Counted from the first letter of the stretch, positions 18,062-26,692 are shown. The stretch: 64,000 nucleotides of DNA from Planosporangium thailandense (GCF_011947195.1 NZ_JAATVY010000009.1:1-64000), one strand, 5' to 3'. Notes: generated from the sequence alone by a model not told the origin. A program made the numbers and translations.

Positions 18062-19489
18062 GTGACGGTACGTGTACGGTTTGCACCCTCCCCGACCGGT
18101 ATGTTCCATGTCGGCGGCGCCCGCTCGGCGCTGCAGAACTGGATCTATGCCAAACAACACAACGGGGCGTTCGTCCTGCGTATCGAAGATACCGATGCGG
18201 CGCGCAACCGCCCCGAGTGGACCGAGGGCATCATCGCCGCCCTCGATTGGATCGGCATCAAGCGTGGCACGTACGAAGGCCCGTACTTCCAGTCCTCCTA
18301 CGCCGAACAGCACCGGGAGGCGGCCGCTCGGCTGAAGGAGTCTGGCCGAGCGTACTACTGCGACTGCACCCGCGAACAGATCCAGGAGCGCACCGGCAGC
18401 CAGTACATCGGCTACGACGGATACTGCCGCGACCGCGGGCTCGAGCCCGGCCCCGGCCGGGCGCTGCGCTTCCGTACCCCCGACGAGGGCCAGACCGTCG
18501 TCGAAGACCTGGTCCGCGGCTCGGTCGTGACGGAGAACGCCAACATCGAGGACTTCGTCATCGCCCGCGCCGACGGGTCGCCGGTCTTCCTGCTGGCCAA
18601 CGTCGTCGACGACGCGACGATGGGCATCACCCTCGTCATGCGCGCCGAGGAGCACCTGCCCAACACGCCCAAGCAGCAGCTGCTGTGGGAGGCGCTCGGG
18701 CTGCGGCCGCCGATCTGGGCGCACGTGCCCGTCGTGGTCAACGAGAAGCGTCAGAAGCTGTCGAAGCGGCGCGACAAGGTGGCGCTGGAGTCCTACCGCG
18801 ACGAGGGATACCTCGCCGACGCGATGCGCAACTACCTGATGCTGCTGGGGTGGGCGCCGTCCGGAAACCGGGAGATCGTCCCCTGGTCGGTGATCGAGCA
18901 GGAGTTCCGGCTGGAGGACGTCAACCCGTCCCCCGCGTTCTTCGACGAGAAGAAGCTGCGGGCGTTCAACGGCGAGTACATCCGGGCGCTGAGCCTGGAG
19001 GAGTTCATCGACGCCTGCCAGCCGTGGCTGACCGGTACCCAGGTCGCGCCCGGCGCGGCGGCCGTCGCCGCGCCGCCGTGGCGCCCCGGCGACTTCGACC
19101 CGAAGGTGTTCGCCGCCGTCGCCCCGCTGGCGCAGACCCGGGTGGCGGTGCTGTCCGAGATCGTGCCGAACGTCGACTTCCTGTTCCTGGCCGAGCCGGC
19201 GATCGACGAGGCGGCGTGGGCGAAGGCCATGAAGGAAGGCGCCGCCGACCTGCTCCAGGCCGCGGTGGCCGCGTTCGAGAACGCGCCGTGGGACGCGGAG
19301 TCGCTCAAGACCACGCTGGAGGCCGTGGGCACCGAACGCGGGCTCAAGCTCGGCAAGGCACAGGCGCCCGTACGCGTGGCCGTGACCGGCCGGTCGGTCG
19401 GGCTGCCGCTGTTCGAGTCGCTGGAGGTGCTCGGCCGCGAGCGCACGCTGGCCCGGCTGCGCGCCGCGCTGGCGAAGCTGGCCGGCTGA
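18062..19489 (+). CDS. gltX: Glutamyl-tRNA synthetase
   Basis: 475 residues from GTG 18062. Class I aminoacyl-tRNA synthetase: [20 protein letters not shown] holds the HIGH-type motif, [11 protein letters not shown] is the KMSKS-type loop, and [15 protein letters not shown] lies in the inserted domain. The C-terminal anticodon-binding region is complete. It charges tRNA-Glu (and possibly tRNA-Gln in organisms using the amidotransferase route) with glutamate. The ribosome site is weak; the start is chosen because [12 protein letters not shown] is the normal family beginning. A strong hairpin follows at 19500. Confidence 0.95.
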   Translation: MTVRVRFAPSPTGMFHVGGARSALQNWIYAKQHNGAFVLRIEDTDAARNRPEWTEGIIAALDWIGIKRGTYEGPYFQSSYAEQHREAAARLKESGRAYYCDCTREQIQERTGSQYIGYDGYCRDRGLEPGPGRALRFRTPDEGQTVVEDLVRGSVVTENANIEDFVIARADGSPVFLLANVVDDATMGITLVMRAEEHLPNTPKQQLLWEALGLRPPIWAHVPVVVNEKRQKLSKRRDKVALESYRDEGYLADAMRNYLMLLGWAPSGNREIVPWSVIEQEFRLEDVNPSPAFFDEKKLRAFNGEYIRALSLEEFIDACQPWLTGTQVAPGAAAVAAPPWRPGDFDPKVFAAVAPLAQTRVAVLSEIVPNVDFLFLAEPAIDEAAWAKAMKEGAADLLQAAVAAFENAPWDAESLKTTLEAVGTERGLKLGKAQAPVRVAVTGRSVGLPLFESLEVLGRERTLARLRAALAKLAG

Positions 19490-19499
19490 GACGCGGAAC

Positions 19500-19532
19500 G
19501 TGCCGCCGTCGCCGCCGCGGCGACGGCGGCAC
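19500..19532 (+). terminator. Terminator hairpin after gltX
   Basis: GTGCCGCCGTCGCCG (19500-19514) and its exact complement (19518-19532) pair around a 3-nt loop, 10 nt past the gltX stop. No T tract beyond a TT dinucleotide. Confidence 0.65.
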
Positions 19533-19609
19533 TTCCATGTGTACGGACGGGGCGGCGCGGCGGGTGCTGATCCGGTAGCGTGGCCGGCCGGACAGCGTGG
19601 GGAGGCACC

Positions 19610-19918
19610 GTGCCGGGTGGGCAGTTCGAGGTCGTGGCCGACGCGTTGCGCCAGCACGCGAACGCGGTGGAGGCGATCGCCGACCACATCGAGACCGCTC
19701 GCGCCGCCGGCGCGCAGGTGCGGCTGGGCCGCGGCGCATACGGCATGCTGCCGGTCTGCCAGATGATCTCGATGCTGCTCGACCCCATCCAGCAGCGCGG
19801 GGTGGATGCCCTGGCGGCCGCGAGGGACGCGCTGCACGGCTCGGCCGACGCGGTGCGCACGGCGGCGACCCGCTACGACGCCACGGACGCCGCGGCGCGG
19901 GCGCGGTTGGCCCCGTAG
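19610..19918 (+). CDS. EspC-like type VII secretion-associated small helical protein
   Basis: 102 residues from GTG 19610, with GGGGAGG just upstream. It is almost all helical: FEVVADALRQHANAVEAIADHI, a middle MLPVCQMISMLLDPIQQRGV, and LAAARDALHGSADAVRTAATRYDATDAAA. The layout matches the DUF2580/EspC (PF10824) family of small ESX-associated proteins related to WXG100 substrates, including an acidic/aromatic YDATD near the C-terminus that resembles the YxxxD export signal. No ESX machinery gene is in the window, so export is inferred. It sits 73 bp before the resolvase-fusion gene on the same strand. Confidence 0.65.
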   Translation: MPGGQFEVVADALRQHANAVEAIADHIETARAAGAQVRLGRGAYGMLPVCQMISMLLDPIQQRGVDALAAARDALHGSADAVRTAATRYDATDAAARARLAP

Positions 19919-19991
19919 GGACGCATTTACCTGCTCAAACGCGCTTTCGCGTCGAGGTGCGCGCGGTGCGCGGTCCCGTAAAGTACCCGTC

Positions 19992-21311
19992 ATGAAGGCC
20001 GCGGTCTACCTGCGGATCAGCGCCGGCCGGGCGGACCGCGAGCCCGACCTCGAGCGCCAGCGCGCCGGCTGCCTGCGGTTGGCGGGTGCGCTCGGCGCCG
20101 ACGTGGTGGCGGTGTACTCCGACGACGGCGCCGACGGGCCGGCCCCGGGCCCCGACCGCCGGCCGGCCTACCGCCGGCTGCTCGCCGACGCGGGGGCGCG
20201 CCGCTTCGGCACCGTCATCGCGTACACGTCGGGTCGGCTCGCGCAGCGGCCCGCCGAGTACGAGGACCTCATCGACCTGGCGCAGCGGCACGGCATCCGG
20301 TTCGCGTACGTGCTGCCGGCAGCCGCGGAGGCCGGGTCGGCGCTGGCCCCGATCGTCGGCGCGGCCGGCACGTTCCGCAGGCTGGCCGGTGAGCTGGCCC
20401 CGGAGCTGAGAGGGCTGCTGGCAGACGCCGGTCCGGCCATCGAACCGTTCGCCGAAGGCGTGGCCGGCTTCGTTCGCAACGCGATGCCGGGCGTCCGGGC
20501 GCTGGTCCGGCAGTCCGCCCCGGCGGTCACCGAACTCAGCCGCGCGCTACCCGCCTGGGGGCACGCGACGGGCGCGTTCCTCGGCGGCGTGGCGCCGGGC
20601 GCGCCGGGTACGGCGGCCCTCGTCACCGACGTCGTCGGCCTCGCGACGACCCACGCTCGGTTCTGGGGTGACGTGGTCGGCCGGCTGGCCGACCGGTACC
20701 TGGCGCTGCGCGGGCTGGCCGACGACGCCGGCGCGGCGTTCGCCGCGCTGCCCGAGCGGGCGCGGATCGTCGTCGTGGGCGCGTTCGACCAGACCACCAC
20801 CGCCGTCGGGGTCGGCATCGGCGCGGCGCTGCGGTCCCACGCCTCCGGCGCCCTGCCCGGCGTCGTCCGCCAGGGCCTGGCGGGCACCGCGAACGCCGCG
20901 AACTCGGCGGCGTCCGCGCTGGTCGGTGCGGCTATGGGCGTCGCGGCGGGCGTGCCGGTGCGGCTCGGCAGGGCGGTGGGCGGCCTCGGCGGACCGGTAC
21001 GGTACGCGGGGGCGCGGCTGCGGGCGGAGGGCCGCGAACTGGCCGGCGGGGTGGCCGGCGGCGCGGAGTCGGCGGCCGGGTTCACCCTCGCCGCCGTCGA
21101 ACGCGCGACCGGCAACATCCTGGCGGGCGTACGCAGCGGCCTCGCGCCGCCGGCGGCCGTCGGGGCGGTCGCCCTGCCCGGCGGCATCGCCGTCAACGAC
21201 CTGCGCATCAACCTGTACGCCCCGGGCGAGCTCAGCGATCCGGCGACGGTCGACCGGGTCGCCGCCGGCGTCCACGAGGCGCTCAACCGGTTCCGCCGCG
21301 AGTACGCATAA
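19992..21311 (+). CDS. Serine-recombinase N-domain fused to Ala/Gly-rich tape-measure-like tail
   Basis: 439 residues from ATG 19992. Residues 1-108 fit a resolvase/invertase catalytic fold: AVYLRISAGRADREPDLERQR (catalytic Ser10 after YLRI), a Y.DDG turn, RPAYRRLLADAGARRFGTVI, and SGRLAQRPAEYEDLIDLAQRHG in place of the usual DRLSR region. The domain then breaks off before the long E helix and carries no zinc ribbon or HTH. Residues 112-440 form a long Ala/Gly-rich helical and hydrophobic tail (for example RGLLADAGPAIEPFAEGVAG and LTAARFW-like segments) ending in GGIAVNDLRINLYAPGEL. That style is seen in phage tail tape-measure proteins. No frameshift is visible. Function unknown; a direct DNA recombinase seems unlikely without a DNA-binding domain. 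Confidence 0.6.
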   Translation: MKAAVYLRISAGRADREPDLERQRAGCLRLAGALGADVVAVYSDDGADGPAPGPDRRPAYRRLLADAGARRFGTVIAYTSGRLAQRPAEYEDLIDLAQRHGIRFAYVLPAAAEAGSALAPIVGAAGTFRRLAGELAPELRGLLADAGPAIEPFAEGVAGFVRNAMPGVRALVRQSAPAVTELSRALPAWGHATGAFLGGVAPGAPGTAALVTDVVGLATTHARFWGDVVGRLADRYLALRGLADDAGAAFAALPERARIVVVGAFDQTTTAVGVGIGAALRSHASGALPGVVRQGLAGTANAANSAASALVGAAMGVAAGVPVRLGRAVGGLGGPVRYAGARLRAEGRELAGGVAGGAESAAGFTLAAVERATGNILAGVRSGLAPPAAVGAVALPGGIAVNDLRINLYAPGELSDPATVDRVAAGVHEALNRFRREYA

Positions 21312-21318
21312 TCCAGTG

Positions 21319-22134
21319 ATGGAGTTGGACCTGCCGATCTGTCGGACCTGCGGCGTGCAGTACCCGGCGCCGCGCGCGGACTGTCCGATCTGTCTGGACG
21401 AGCGGCAGTACGTGGGCTGGTCGGGTCAGCGCTGGACCTCCCTGGCGGAGCTGGCGGCCGGCGGTCACCGAGGCGAGCTCAGGGCGCAGGGCGAGGACGT
21501 GACCGGCGTCGGCACCACGCCGTCGTTCGCGATCGGACAGCGCGCGCTCCTGCTCCAGCGGCCCGGCGGGAACATCCTGTGGGACTGTGTCAGCTACCTC
21601 GACGACGCCCTGGTGGAGCAGGTGACCGCCCTCGGCGGGATCAGCGCGATCGCCGTCAGCCATCCGCACTTCCACGGTTCCATGGTCGAATGGGCGCACG
21701 CCTTCGACGCGCCCGTCCACATCCACGCCGCCGACCGCGACTGGGTCGTACGCCCGGACCCGGCCGTGGTCTTCTGGGACGGCGACACCCTCGAGCTCGG
21801 CGACGGGCTCACCCTGATCAACGCCGGGGTGCACTTCGACGGCGGCCAGGTGCTGCACTGGCGGGACGCCGACGGCGGCCGGGGCGCGCTGTTCTCCGGC
21901 GACATCCTCCAGGTGGTGCGCGACCGGCGCTGGCTGAGCTTCATGTACAGCTACCCCAACCTCATCCCGGAGCGCCCCCGTACGATCCGGCGGGCGCTCG
22001 CGCTGCTCGAGCCGTACCCGTTCGAGCGGGTGTACGGCGCGTGGTGGGACCTCGTCGTCGGCACCGACGGCGCCGCGGCGGTGCGCCGCTCCGCGGACCG
22101 GTACCTGCGCTTCGCCCTCGACGACGCCGATTAG
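21319..22134 (+). CDS. Metallo-beta-lactamase-fold hydrolase with N-terminal zinc-ribbon
   Basis: 271 residues from ATG 21319, 7 nt after the previous stop. The N-terminus has two CxxC pairs (CRTCGVQYPAPRADCPIC) that should bind zinc like a rubredoxin or ribbon. The MBL-fold body follows: LLLQRPGGNILWDCVSYLD, a metal-site SHPHFHGSM near 114 and FSGDILQVV near 194. The usual HxHxDH is altered (HPHFH without the Asp-His), so metal binding may differ from typical hydrolases. Substrate is unknown. The tight spacing suggests cotranscription with the resolvase-fusion gene. Confidence 0.8.
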   Translation: MELDLPICRTCGVQYPAPRADCPICLDERQYVGWSGQRWTSLAELAAGGHRGELRAQGEDVTGVGTTPSFAIGQRALLLQRPGGNILWDCVSYLDDALVEQVTALGGISAIAVSHPHFHGSMVEWAHAFDAPVHIHAADRDWVVRPDPAVVFWDGDTLELGDGLTLINAGVHFDGGQVLHWRDADGGRGALFSGDILQVVRDRRWLSFMYSYPNLIPERPRTIRRALALLEPYPFERVYGAWWDLVVGTDGAAAVRRSADRYLRFALDDAD

Positions 22135-22139
22135 GTCAT

Positions 22140-22199
22140 TGATCCGCTCACGGCCCGCTGATCCGCTCACGGCCCGCTGATCCGCGATTCCGCTCACGA
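22140..22199. repeat. 19-bp tandem repeat
   Basis: TGATCCGCTCACGGCCCGC occurs twice head to tail (22140-22158, 22159-22177), followed by a partial third copy starting TGATCCGC. It lies between the MBL gene and the double GGDEF gene. Function unknown. Confidence 0.7.
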
Positions 22200-22262
22200 G
22201 CGCCCCGATCCGGACGATGATCTGGAATGACGACTACCTTCAATCCCGGGAAGGATTTGCGG

Positions 22263-24383
22263 ATGTCAGCGAGGCTCGTCGACGGGCCAGGCCGGACGCC
22301 CGAAGCGGCGCGGCCCTGGCGCGTGCGAGCCATCCGCTCCGGGGGCCTGATGGGGGTCGTCGGACCCGGCATCGCGGCGTCGTACACGCTGGCGACGTGG
22401 CACGACCCGCACCGCCCCGCCATGCTCGCGGTCGCCGGGGGCCTGCTGGCGGCCACCGTCGCGAACTGGTGGCGCGCCCCGGCGATCGCCCGGTCCCGGG
22501 CGCGGATCCCGCTGCAGGTGGCCGCCGCGCTCGTCAACGTGCTGGGCTCCGCCCTGCTGGGGCTGCTCGACGGCGGGGTCGCCAGCCCGCTGGGTCCGCT
22601 GGTGCTGTTCTCCCTGATCTTCTTCGCGGTCCTGATGCCCCCTCGGATGTTCGTCGGCATCTACACCGTCACCATCGCCGCATACTGGTCGGTGGCGCTG
22701 CTGGGTGACCCGACCCCGGCCGGCTACCCCTGTGTCTACACGCTGGCGTTCACCGGCCTCGCGTACCTGTGTGTACGACACACGCGCACGCTCGCGTCGC
22801 TGCGCCGCCGGCTCAGCGAGGCCTCGCGCGTCGATCCGCTGACGAGGTGCCTCAACCGTCGCGGCTTCGACGAACGGCTCGGGCAGGAGCTGGCCCGGGC
22901 CGTACGCAAAGGGGCGCCGGTCACGCTGGTCGTCGCCGACCTCGACCGGTTCAAGGACGTCAACGACACGTACGGCCACCGGGTCGGCGACGACGTGCTC
23001 ACGTGGGCCGCCCAGACCATGCTGCGGCAGTTGCGCGCGTACGACGCGGTCGGGCGCCTCGGCGGCGACGAGTTCGCGATGGTCCTGAGCGGGACCGGCC
23101 CGGGCGAGGCGGAGGTCACCGTCGAGCGGCTCCGCGCGGCGCTGGATCCGGTCGCGCCCGCCTCGGTCGGGTACGCCTCGTACCCCGCGGACGCCGCCAC
23201 CGCCCACGAGCTCATGCAGCGGGCGGACGAGCGGGTCTACCGCGACAAGACCGGCCGCGAGGCCGGCCGCGCGGCCGGCCGCACCGGGCGCGTACCGAGC
23301 GCGGACGCGATAGCCGCCGCACGCCGCCAGCTCGACCGCGTGGAGACGGCGAAGGTCTCCCGCCAGGAGCGCCGCCGCCGCTCCATCGCCGGCATGGGCG
23401 GAATAGCCGTGTCCAACTTCACCATCGGCCTGGTCTACGCGGCCGTCTTCGCCACGGCGGCGCCGCACCGGTTGGCGATGGGCGTCCTGTGCGCCATCGG
23501 CTGCGCGTCGGGGCTGCTCGTGGTGGGCGGAGCCGACTGGTTGAGCCGGTCGCCCGCCGGGCGGTGGCTCATGGCCACCTTCGCGGTCGGTCTGATCCCC
23601 GTCGGCGCCGCCGTGGCCGTGCTCGACGGCGGAACGGGCTCGCCGACGATCCTCGGCACGCTGGTCCCCATGCCGTTGGTCGCGCTCAGCACGCCACTGC
23701 GGGTAGCGGTACCCGTCGTCGCCGGATTGTCCGCCTTCTACCTGGTCGTCGCGGCGGTCGTCGGCTCGCCGGGCGGCTGGTACGTCGCCCTGCACCTCGC
23801 CGGCATCATTTCGATCTCGGCCATCTGCGCGGCGCAGGGCCGTACCGCCGCGCGGCAACGACTCCTGCTGACCCGGTTGTCCCGCGTCGACGTGCTGACC
23901 GACTGCCTCAACCGGCGGGGCTTCGAGGACCGGTTCACCGCCGAACTGGCGCGCACCCAACGTACCGGCGGAACGCTGTCCCTGCTGATCTTCGACCTGG
24001 ACGGGTTCAAGAAGCTCAACGACGCGCACGGGCACGCCGCCGGGGACGATCTCCTACGCTGGGTCGCCACCACCCTGCGGGACAACATCCAGCCCCACGA
24101 CGTGGTCGCCCGCCTCGGCGGCGACGAGTTCGTCGTCCTGCTCGGCTCCGCGCCCGAGGCGGACGCCAGGCGGGTCGCGGACCGCCTCGTGGCCCGACTC
24201 GCCGCACGCGCCTCGGCGAGCGTCGGCGTCGCCACGCTTCCCGAGCACGGGCTGACCTTCGACGCCCTGTACGCCCACGCCGACGGCGATCTGTACGGCC
24301 AGAAGGCCACCCGGCAGACGGCCCGGCGGGTCAGCCGGTCCGGTGCCTCCACGAACCTGCGTACGGGTACCTCGGCGCCCTGA
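22263..24383 (+). CDS. Double-GGDEF membrane protein (putative diguanylate cyclase)
   Basis: 706 residues from ATG 22263, preferred over an ATG 36 nt upstream because AAGGA at 22251-22255 is correctly spaced. Two complete modules lie in tandem: about five transmembrane helices (30-175) then GGDEF domain 1 (about 190-330, GRLGGDEF), then a second membrane block (about 380-530) and GGDEF domain 2 (about 540-690, ARLGGDEF). Domain 1 has an inhibitory-site RxxD (RAYD) five residues before its GGDEF; domain 2 has QPHD there, so the site is lost. Both active sites look intact, so the protein should make cyclic-di-GMP, with feedback through domain 1 only. No EAL domain is present. Confidence 0.9.
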   Translation: MSARLVDGPGRTPEAARPWRVRAIRSGGLMGVVGPGIAASYTLATWHDPHRPAMLAVAGGLLAATVANWWRAPAIARSRARIPLQVAAALVNVLGSALLGLLDGGVASPLGPLVLFSLIFFAVLMPPRMFVGIYTVTIAAYWSVALLGDPTPAGYPCVYTLAFTGLAYLCVRHTRTLASLRRRLSEASRVDPLTRCLNRRGFDERLGQELARAVRKGAPVTLVVADLDRFKDVNDTYGHRVGDDVLTWAAQTMLRQLRAYDAVGRLGGDEFAMVLSGTGPGEAEVTVERLRAALDPVAPASVGYASYPADAATAHELMQRADERVYRDKTGREAGRAAGRTGRVPSADAIAAARRQLDRVETAKVSRQERRRRSIAGMGGIAVSNFTIGLVYAAVFATAAPHRLAMGVLCAIGCASGLLVVGGADWLSRSPAGRWLMATFAVGLIPVGAAVAVLDGGTGSPTILGTLVPMPLVALSTPLRVAVPVVAGLSAFYLVVAAVVGSPGGWYVALHLAGIISISAICAAQGRTAARQRLLLTRLSRVDVLTDCLNRRGFEDRFTAELARTQRTGGTLSLLIFDLDGFKKLNDAHGHAAGDDLLRWVATTLRDNIQPHDVVARLGGDEFVVLLGSAPEADARRVADRLVARLAARASASVGVATLPEHGLTFDALYAHADGDLYGQKATRQTARRVSRSGASTNLRTGTSAP

Positions 24384-24580
24384 GCGCCAGCTCGGCGAGC
24401 CGCTTGTACAGCGAGCCGCACGAGGCCACGGTCTGTCAGAGCTTTCCGACCGCTGCGCATGACCGTACGGCATACATGCCTGAGCGGTGGGCTGAAGCGT
24501 GCGGCTCGGACTGGCTCAGGATGCTGCGGCAAGCCCCATCCCCGGAACGCCCTGAGTCATACCCCAAGGCGAGCAGTGGA

Positions 24581-25399
24581 TCAGGAGGCTGTGGCGGGCT
24601 TCTTGGTGGGATCGGCCGAGGTGGCGCCGTGAGTGGGGCGGCGGGTCAGGACCTGGGGGCCGGAAGCCGTGATGGCGACCGTGTGTTCGGAGTGGGCGGT
24701 GCGGGAGCCGTCCGCGGAGCGGATCGTCCAGCCGTCTTTGTCGAACTTGATTTTGTCGGTGGAGCGGCAGAACCAGGGCTCGATGGCGATGGTGAGGCCG
24801 GGGTCGAGTTTCATGCCGCGGCGGGCGCGGCCGTTGTTGGGGACGTGCGGGGCCTCGTGCATGGTGCGGCCGATGCCGTGGCCGCCGAACTCGGCGTTGA
24901 CGCCGTAGCCGTAGGAGTTGGCGACCTCGCCGATCGCGGCGGAGATGTCGCCGAGGCGGCCGCCAGGCTGGGCGGCGGTGATGCCGGCCTCCAGTGCGAC
25001 GTCGGTGGCCTCGATCAGCTTCAGGTCGGCCGGGTCGGGGGTGCCGACGATGACCGAGAGCGCGGAGTCGGCGACCCAGCCGTCGATGCCGACCGCCATG
25101 TCGATGCTGAGCAGGTCACCGTCCCGCAGAACATAGTCGTGCGGCAGGCCGTGCAGCACCGCGTCGTTGACGGACAGGCACAGCACGTTGCGGAACGGGC
25201 CACGGCCGAACGAAGGAGCGTAGTCCCAGTAGCAGGATTCGGCGCCGCGTTCGGAGATCCGGCGGCGGGCGTGGTGTTCGAGGTCCATCAGGTTGACGCC
25301 GACCGCGGCGACACCGCTCAGCTCGGCGAGCAGCTCGCCGACGAACTGGCCGGTCACCGCCATCCGGCCGATCTCCTCGGCGGACTTGAGCTCGATCAC
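24581..25399 (-). CDS. map: Methionine aminopeptidase type I
   Basis: 272 residues from GTG 25397-25399, preceded by GGGAGG. The pita-bread fold metal ligands are visible: SIDMAVGIDGWVADSAL (two Asp), GHGIGRTMHEAP (His), IAIEPWF (Glu) and SEHTVAITASG (Glu). It removes the initiator Met from new proteins with two metal ions. A long C-terminal Thr/Pro-rich tail follows. It is divergent from the XRE regulator across a perfect palindrome. This looks like an extra, regulated map copy rather than the ribosomal-operon copy, although the latter lies outside the window. Confidence 0.92.
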   Translation of the reverse strand: MIELKSAEEIGRMAVTGQFVGELLAELSGVAAVGVNLMDLEHHARRRISERGAESCYWDYAPSFGRGPFRNVLCLSVNDAVLHGLPHDYVLRDGDLLSIDMAVGIDGWVADSALSVIVGTPDPADLKLIEATDVALEAGITAAQPGGRLGDISAAIGEVANSYGYGVNAEFGGHGIGRTMHEAPHVPNNGRARRGMKLDPGLTIAIEPWFCRSTDKIKFDKDGWTIRSADGSRTAHSEHTVAITASGPQVLTRRPTHGATSADPTKKPATAS

Positions 25400-25421
25400 G
25401 ACAGCCTCCCTCTCCGATTGC

Positions 25422-25435
25422 GGTATTTTTATACC
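25422..25435. promoter_or_regulatory. Palindromic operator between map and the XRE regulator
   Basis: GGTATTTTTATACC is a perfect 5+5 bp dyad around TTTT in the divergent intergenic region, 22 bp upstream of the map start and 40 bp upstream of the XRE start. The AT-rich core resembles a -10 box on both strands. The adjacent XRE protein is the obvious candidate binder, controlling itself and map. Confidence 0.55.
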
Positions 25436-25475
25436 ACGACAGGTCGGGGATGATCGGGAGGGATATCCTGCTGGC

Positions 25476-25742
25476 ATGGTTCGCCAACCACTCACCGCCG
25501 AACAGATCGCAGCAGGCCAGCACCTCGGAGCCGCCCTCCGGGCCGCGCGGGCGGGCCGCAGCCTCGTCGAGGTGGCCCTGGCAGCCGGCATCTCCCCCGA
25601 GACGCTGCGGAAGATCGAGGCGGGCCGCCTTCCCGCACCGGCGTTCGGCACTGTGGTCTGCCTCAGCCAGGCCCTCGACGTCCCCCTCAGCGACCTGGCC
25701 GACATCTGGCTGGCCGACATGCCCATCCGCCAGGCGTCCTAG
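25476..25742 (+). CDS. XRE-family (Cro/CI-type HTH) regulator
   Basis: 88 residues and all HTH_3: GQHLGAALRAARAGRSLVEV, then the recognition region LAAGISPETLRKIEAGRLPAP and FGTVVCLSQALDVPLSDLADIW. There is no sensor domain. The ATG at 25476 gives the normal length. It is divergent from map with the palindrome between. The gene ends 66 bp before the first GntR gene. Confidence 0.88.
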   Translation: MVRQPLTAEQIAAGQHLGAALRAARAGRSLVEVALAAGISPETLRKIEAGRLPAPAFGTVVCLSQALDVPLSDLADIWLADMPIRQAS

Positions 25743-25808
25743 AGACCAGCCGTCCTAGTACTCCAGTAGGAGATCCGCTTCAGGATTCCGTGCGGGCTTG
25801 CCGCACCC

Positions 25809-26039
25809 TCACCGCTCGGCCACGAACGAGCCGCGCGCCTGGATCGTGACGACGAGACCACTCTCGCGCAGGACCCGCATCGCCTGGCGGACCGTGCCAC
25901 GGGACACGCCGTAGGTCTGCTGAAGGTGAAGCTCCGACGGCAGCGGCTGACCAGGCCGCAACTCTCCACGCTCGATCTGCGCCGTCAGCAGGTCGGCCAA
26001 CTGCTGATAGAGCGGCATCGGCGAGAGCGGATTGGTCAT
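25809..26039 (-). CDS. GntR-type winged-helix regulator without effector domain (copy 1)
   Basis: 76 residues, only a GntR DNA-binding domain: PLYQQLADLLTAQIERGEL, PLPSELHLQQTYGVSRGTVRQ and VTIQARGSFVAER. It closely resembles copy 2 at 26465-26692. No ligand-binding domain follows, so it may be a constitutive repressor. Tandem GTAC-containing dyads lie upstream (26055-26122). Copies like these accompany small hypothetical genes in actinomycete accessory regions. Confidence 0.85.
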   Translation of the reverse strand: MTNPLSPMPLYQQLADLLTAQIERGELRPGQPLPSELHLQQTYGVSRGTVRQAMRVLRESGLVVTIQARGSFVAER

Positions 26040-26054
26040 GAGCGGAGGCTAGGA

Positions 26055-26122
26055 GCCTTGTACATGATCTGTACGTCAGCCTTGTCCTACCCCTATACGT
26101 CCTGAACATGTACAGGTACGGT
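26055..26122. promoter_or_regulatory. GTAC-rich operator cluster, module 1
   Basis: TGTACATGATCTGTAC and ATGTACAGGTAC motifs flank the divergent promoters of GntR copy 1 and the broken small gene. The related module 2 has a cleaner 13-bp dyad at 26748-26776. GntR binding is inferred. Confidence 0.45.
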
Positions 26123-26242
26123 CGGCATGGTGGCGGTCGGCGGGTACCGATCCCCCGGCCGCTCCCGTCCCCAAACAGGCGGAGCTCCCGCCGCACGGCA
26201 CGCGAACGGGAGCCCATTGACCGGACGCTGGAGGTCCGACCC

Positions 26243-26378
26243 GTGACCAGCATGAGGGCGCCACTTCGCACCCGTGGCGCCGCTGCACATCCCGCCCGGC
26301 GCCCCGCACGCCACGCCGCACGATTACGCAGACTTTTTCAGGCATCGGAAGCTCGGTCATTCCGAAAACCAGGGATAG
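26243..26378 (+). pseudogene. Decayed copy of the small gene at 26911
   Basis: After a GTGACCAGCATG start the DNA is nearly the same as 26911 onward, but two bases are missing in the GCGCGCC stretch, so the frame shifts. In the restored frame it reads HFAPVAPLHIPPGAPHATPHDYAD, against HFAPVAPLHVLPAGPYATPHDCAD in the intact copy, then diverges and stops at 26376-26378. It is a truncated relic of a module duplication. Confidence 0.75.
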
Positions 26379-26464
26379 AAGGGTACGGCTGCGGCCGGCG
26401 CGATGTGCAACTGGATTGACCGGCCGTCTCTACCGTGAAGTGCTCGGCAACGCCAGCCGCACCC

Positions 26465-26692
26465 TCACCGCTCGGCCACGAACGAGCCCTTGCCCGCCAG
26501 CGTGACGATCAGCCCGCGCTCCCGCAGGAGCTTCATCGCCGCGCGCACCGTACCCCGGCTGACCCCGTGCTCCCCCATCAGATACGGCTCGCTGGGCAGG
26601 AGCTGCCCCGGCGCCAGCTCGCCGCTGGCGATCTGATCACCGATCGCGTCGGCAAGCTGCTCGTACATAGGGCGGGGATCCAGCACGGCCAT
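26465..26692 (-). CDS. GntR-type winged-helix regulator without effector domain (copy 2)
   Basis: 75 residues with the same build as copy 1: PMYEQLADAIGDQIASGEL, SRGTVRAAMKLLRERGL and LAGKGSFVAER. The two proteins share the ending GSFVAER and the overall spacing. It is divergent from the intact small gene at 26911. The CTGTACGGG half-site is repeated three times just upstream, so it probably represses itself and its partner. Confidence 0.87.
   Translation of the reverse strand: MAVLDPRPMYEQLADAIGDQIASGELAPGQLLPSEPYLMGEHGVSRGTVRAAMKLLRERGLIVTLAGKGSFVAER

Noticed and set aside
17774-19993. A 739-codon minus-strand open frame antisense to gltX and the EspC-like gene
   Set aside because: It is a GC-rich mirror frame of clear genes and has no recognisable domains or start signals.
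22266-24035. A 589-codon minus-strand frame over the double GGDEF gene
   Set aside because: It is an antisense shadow; the plus strand carries two GGDEF motifs and membrane helices.
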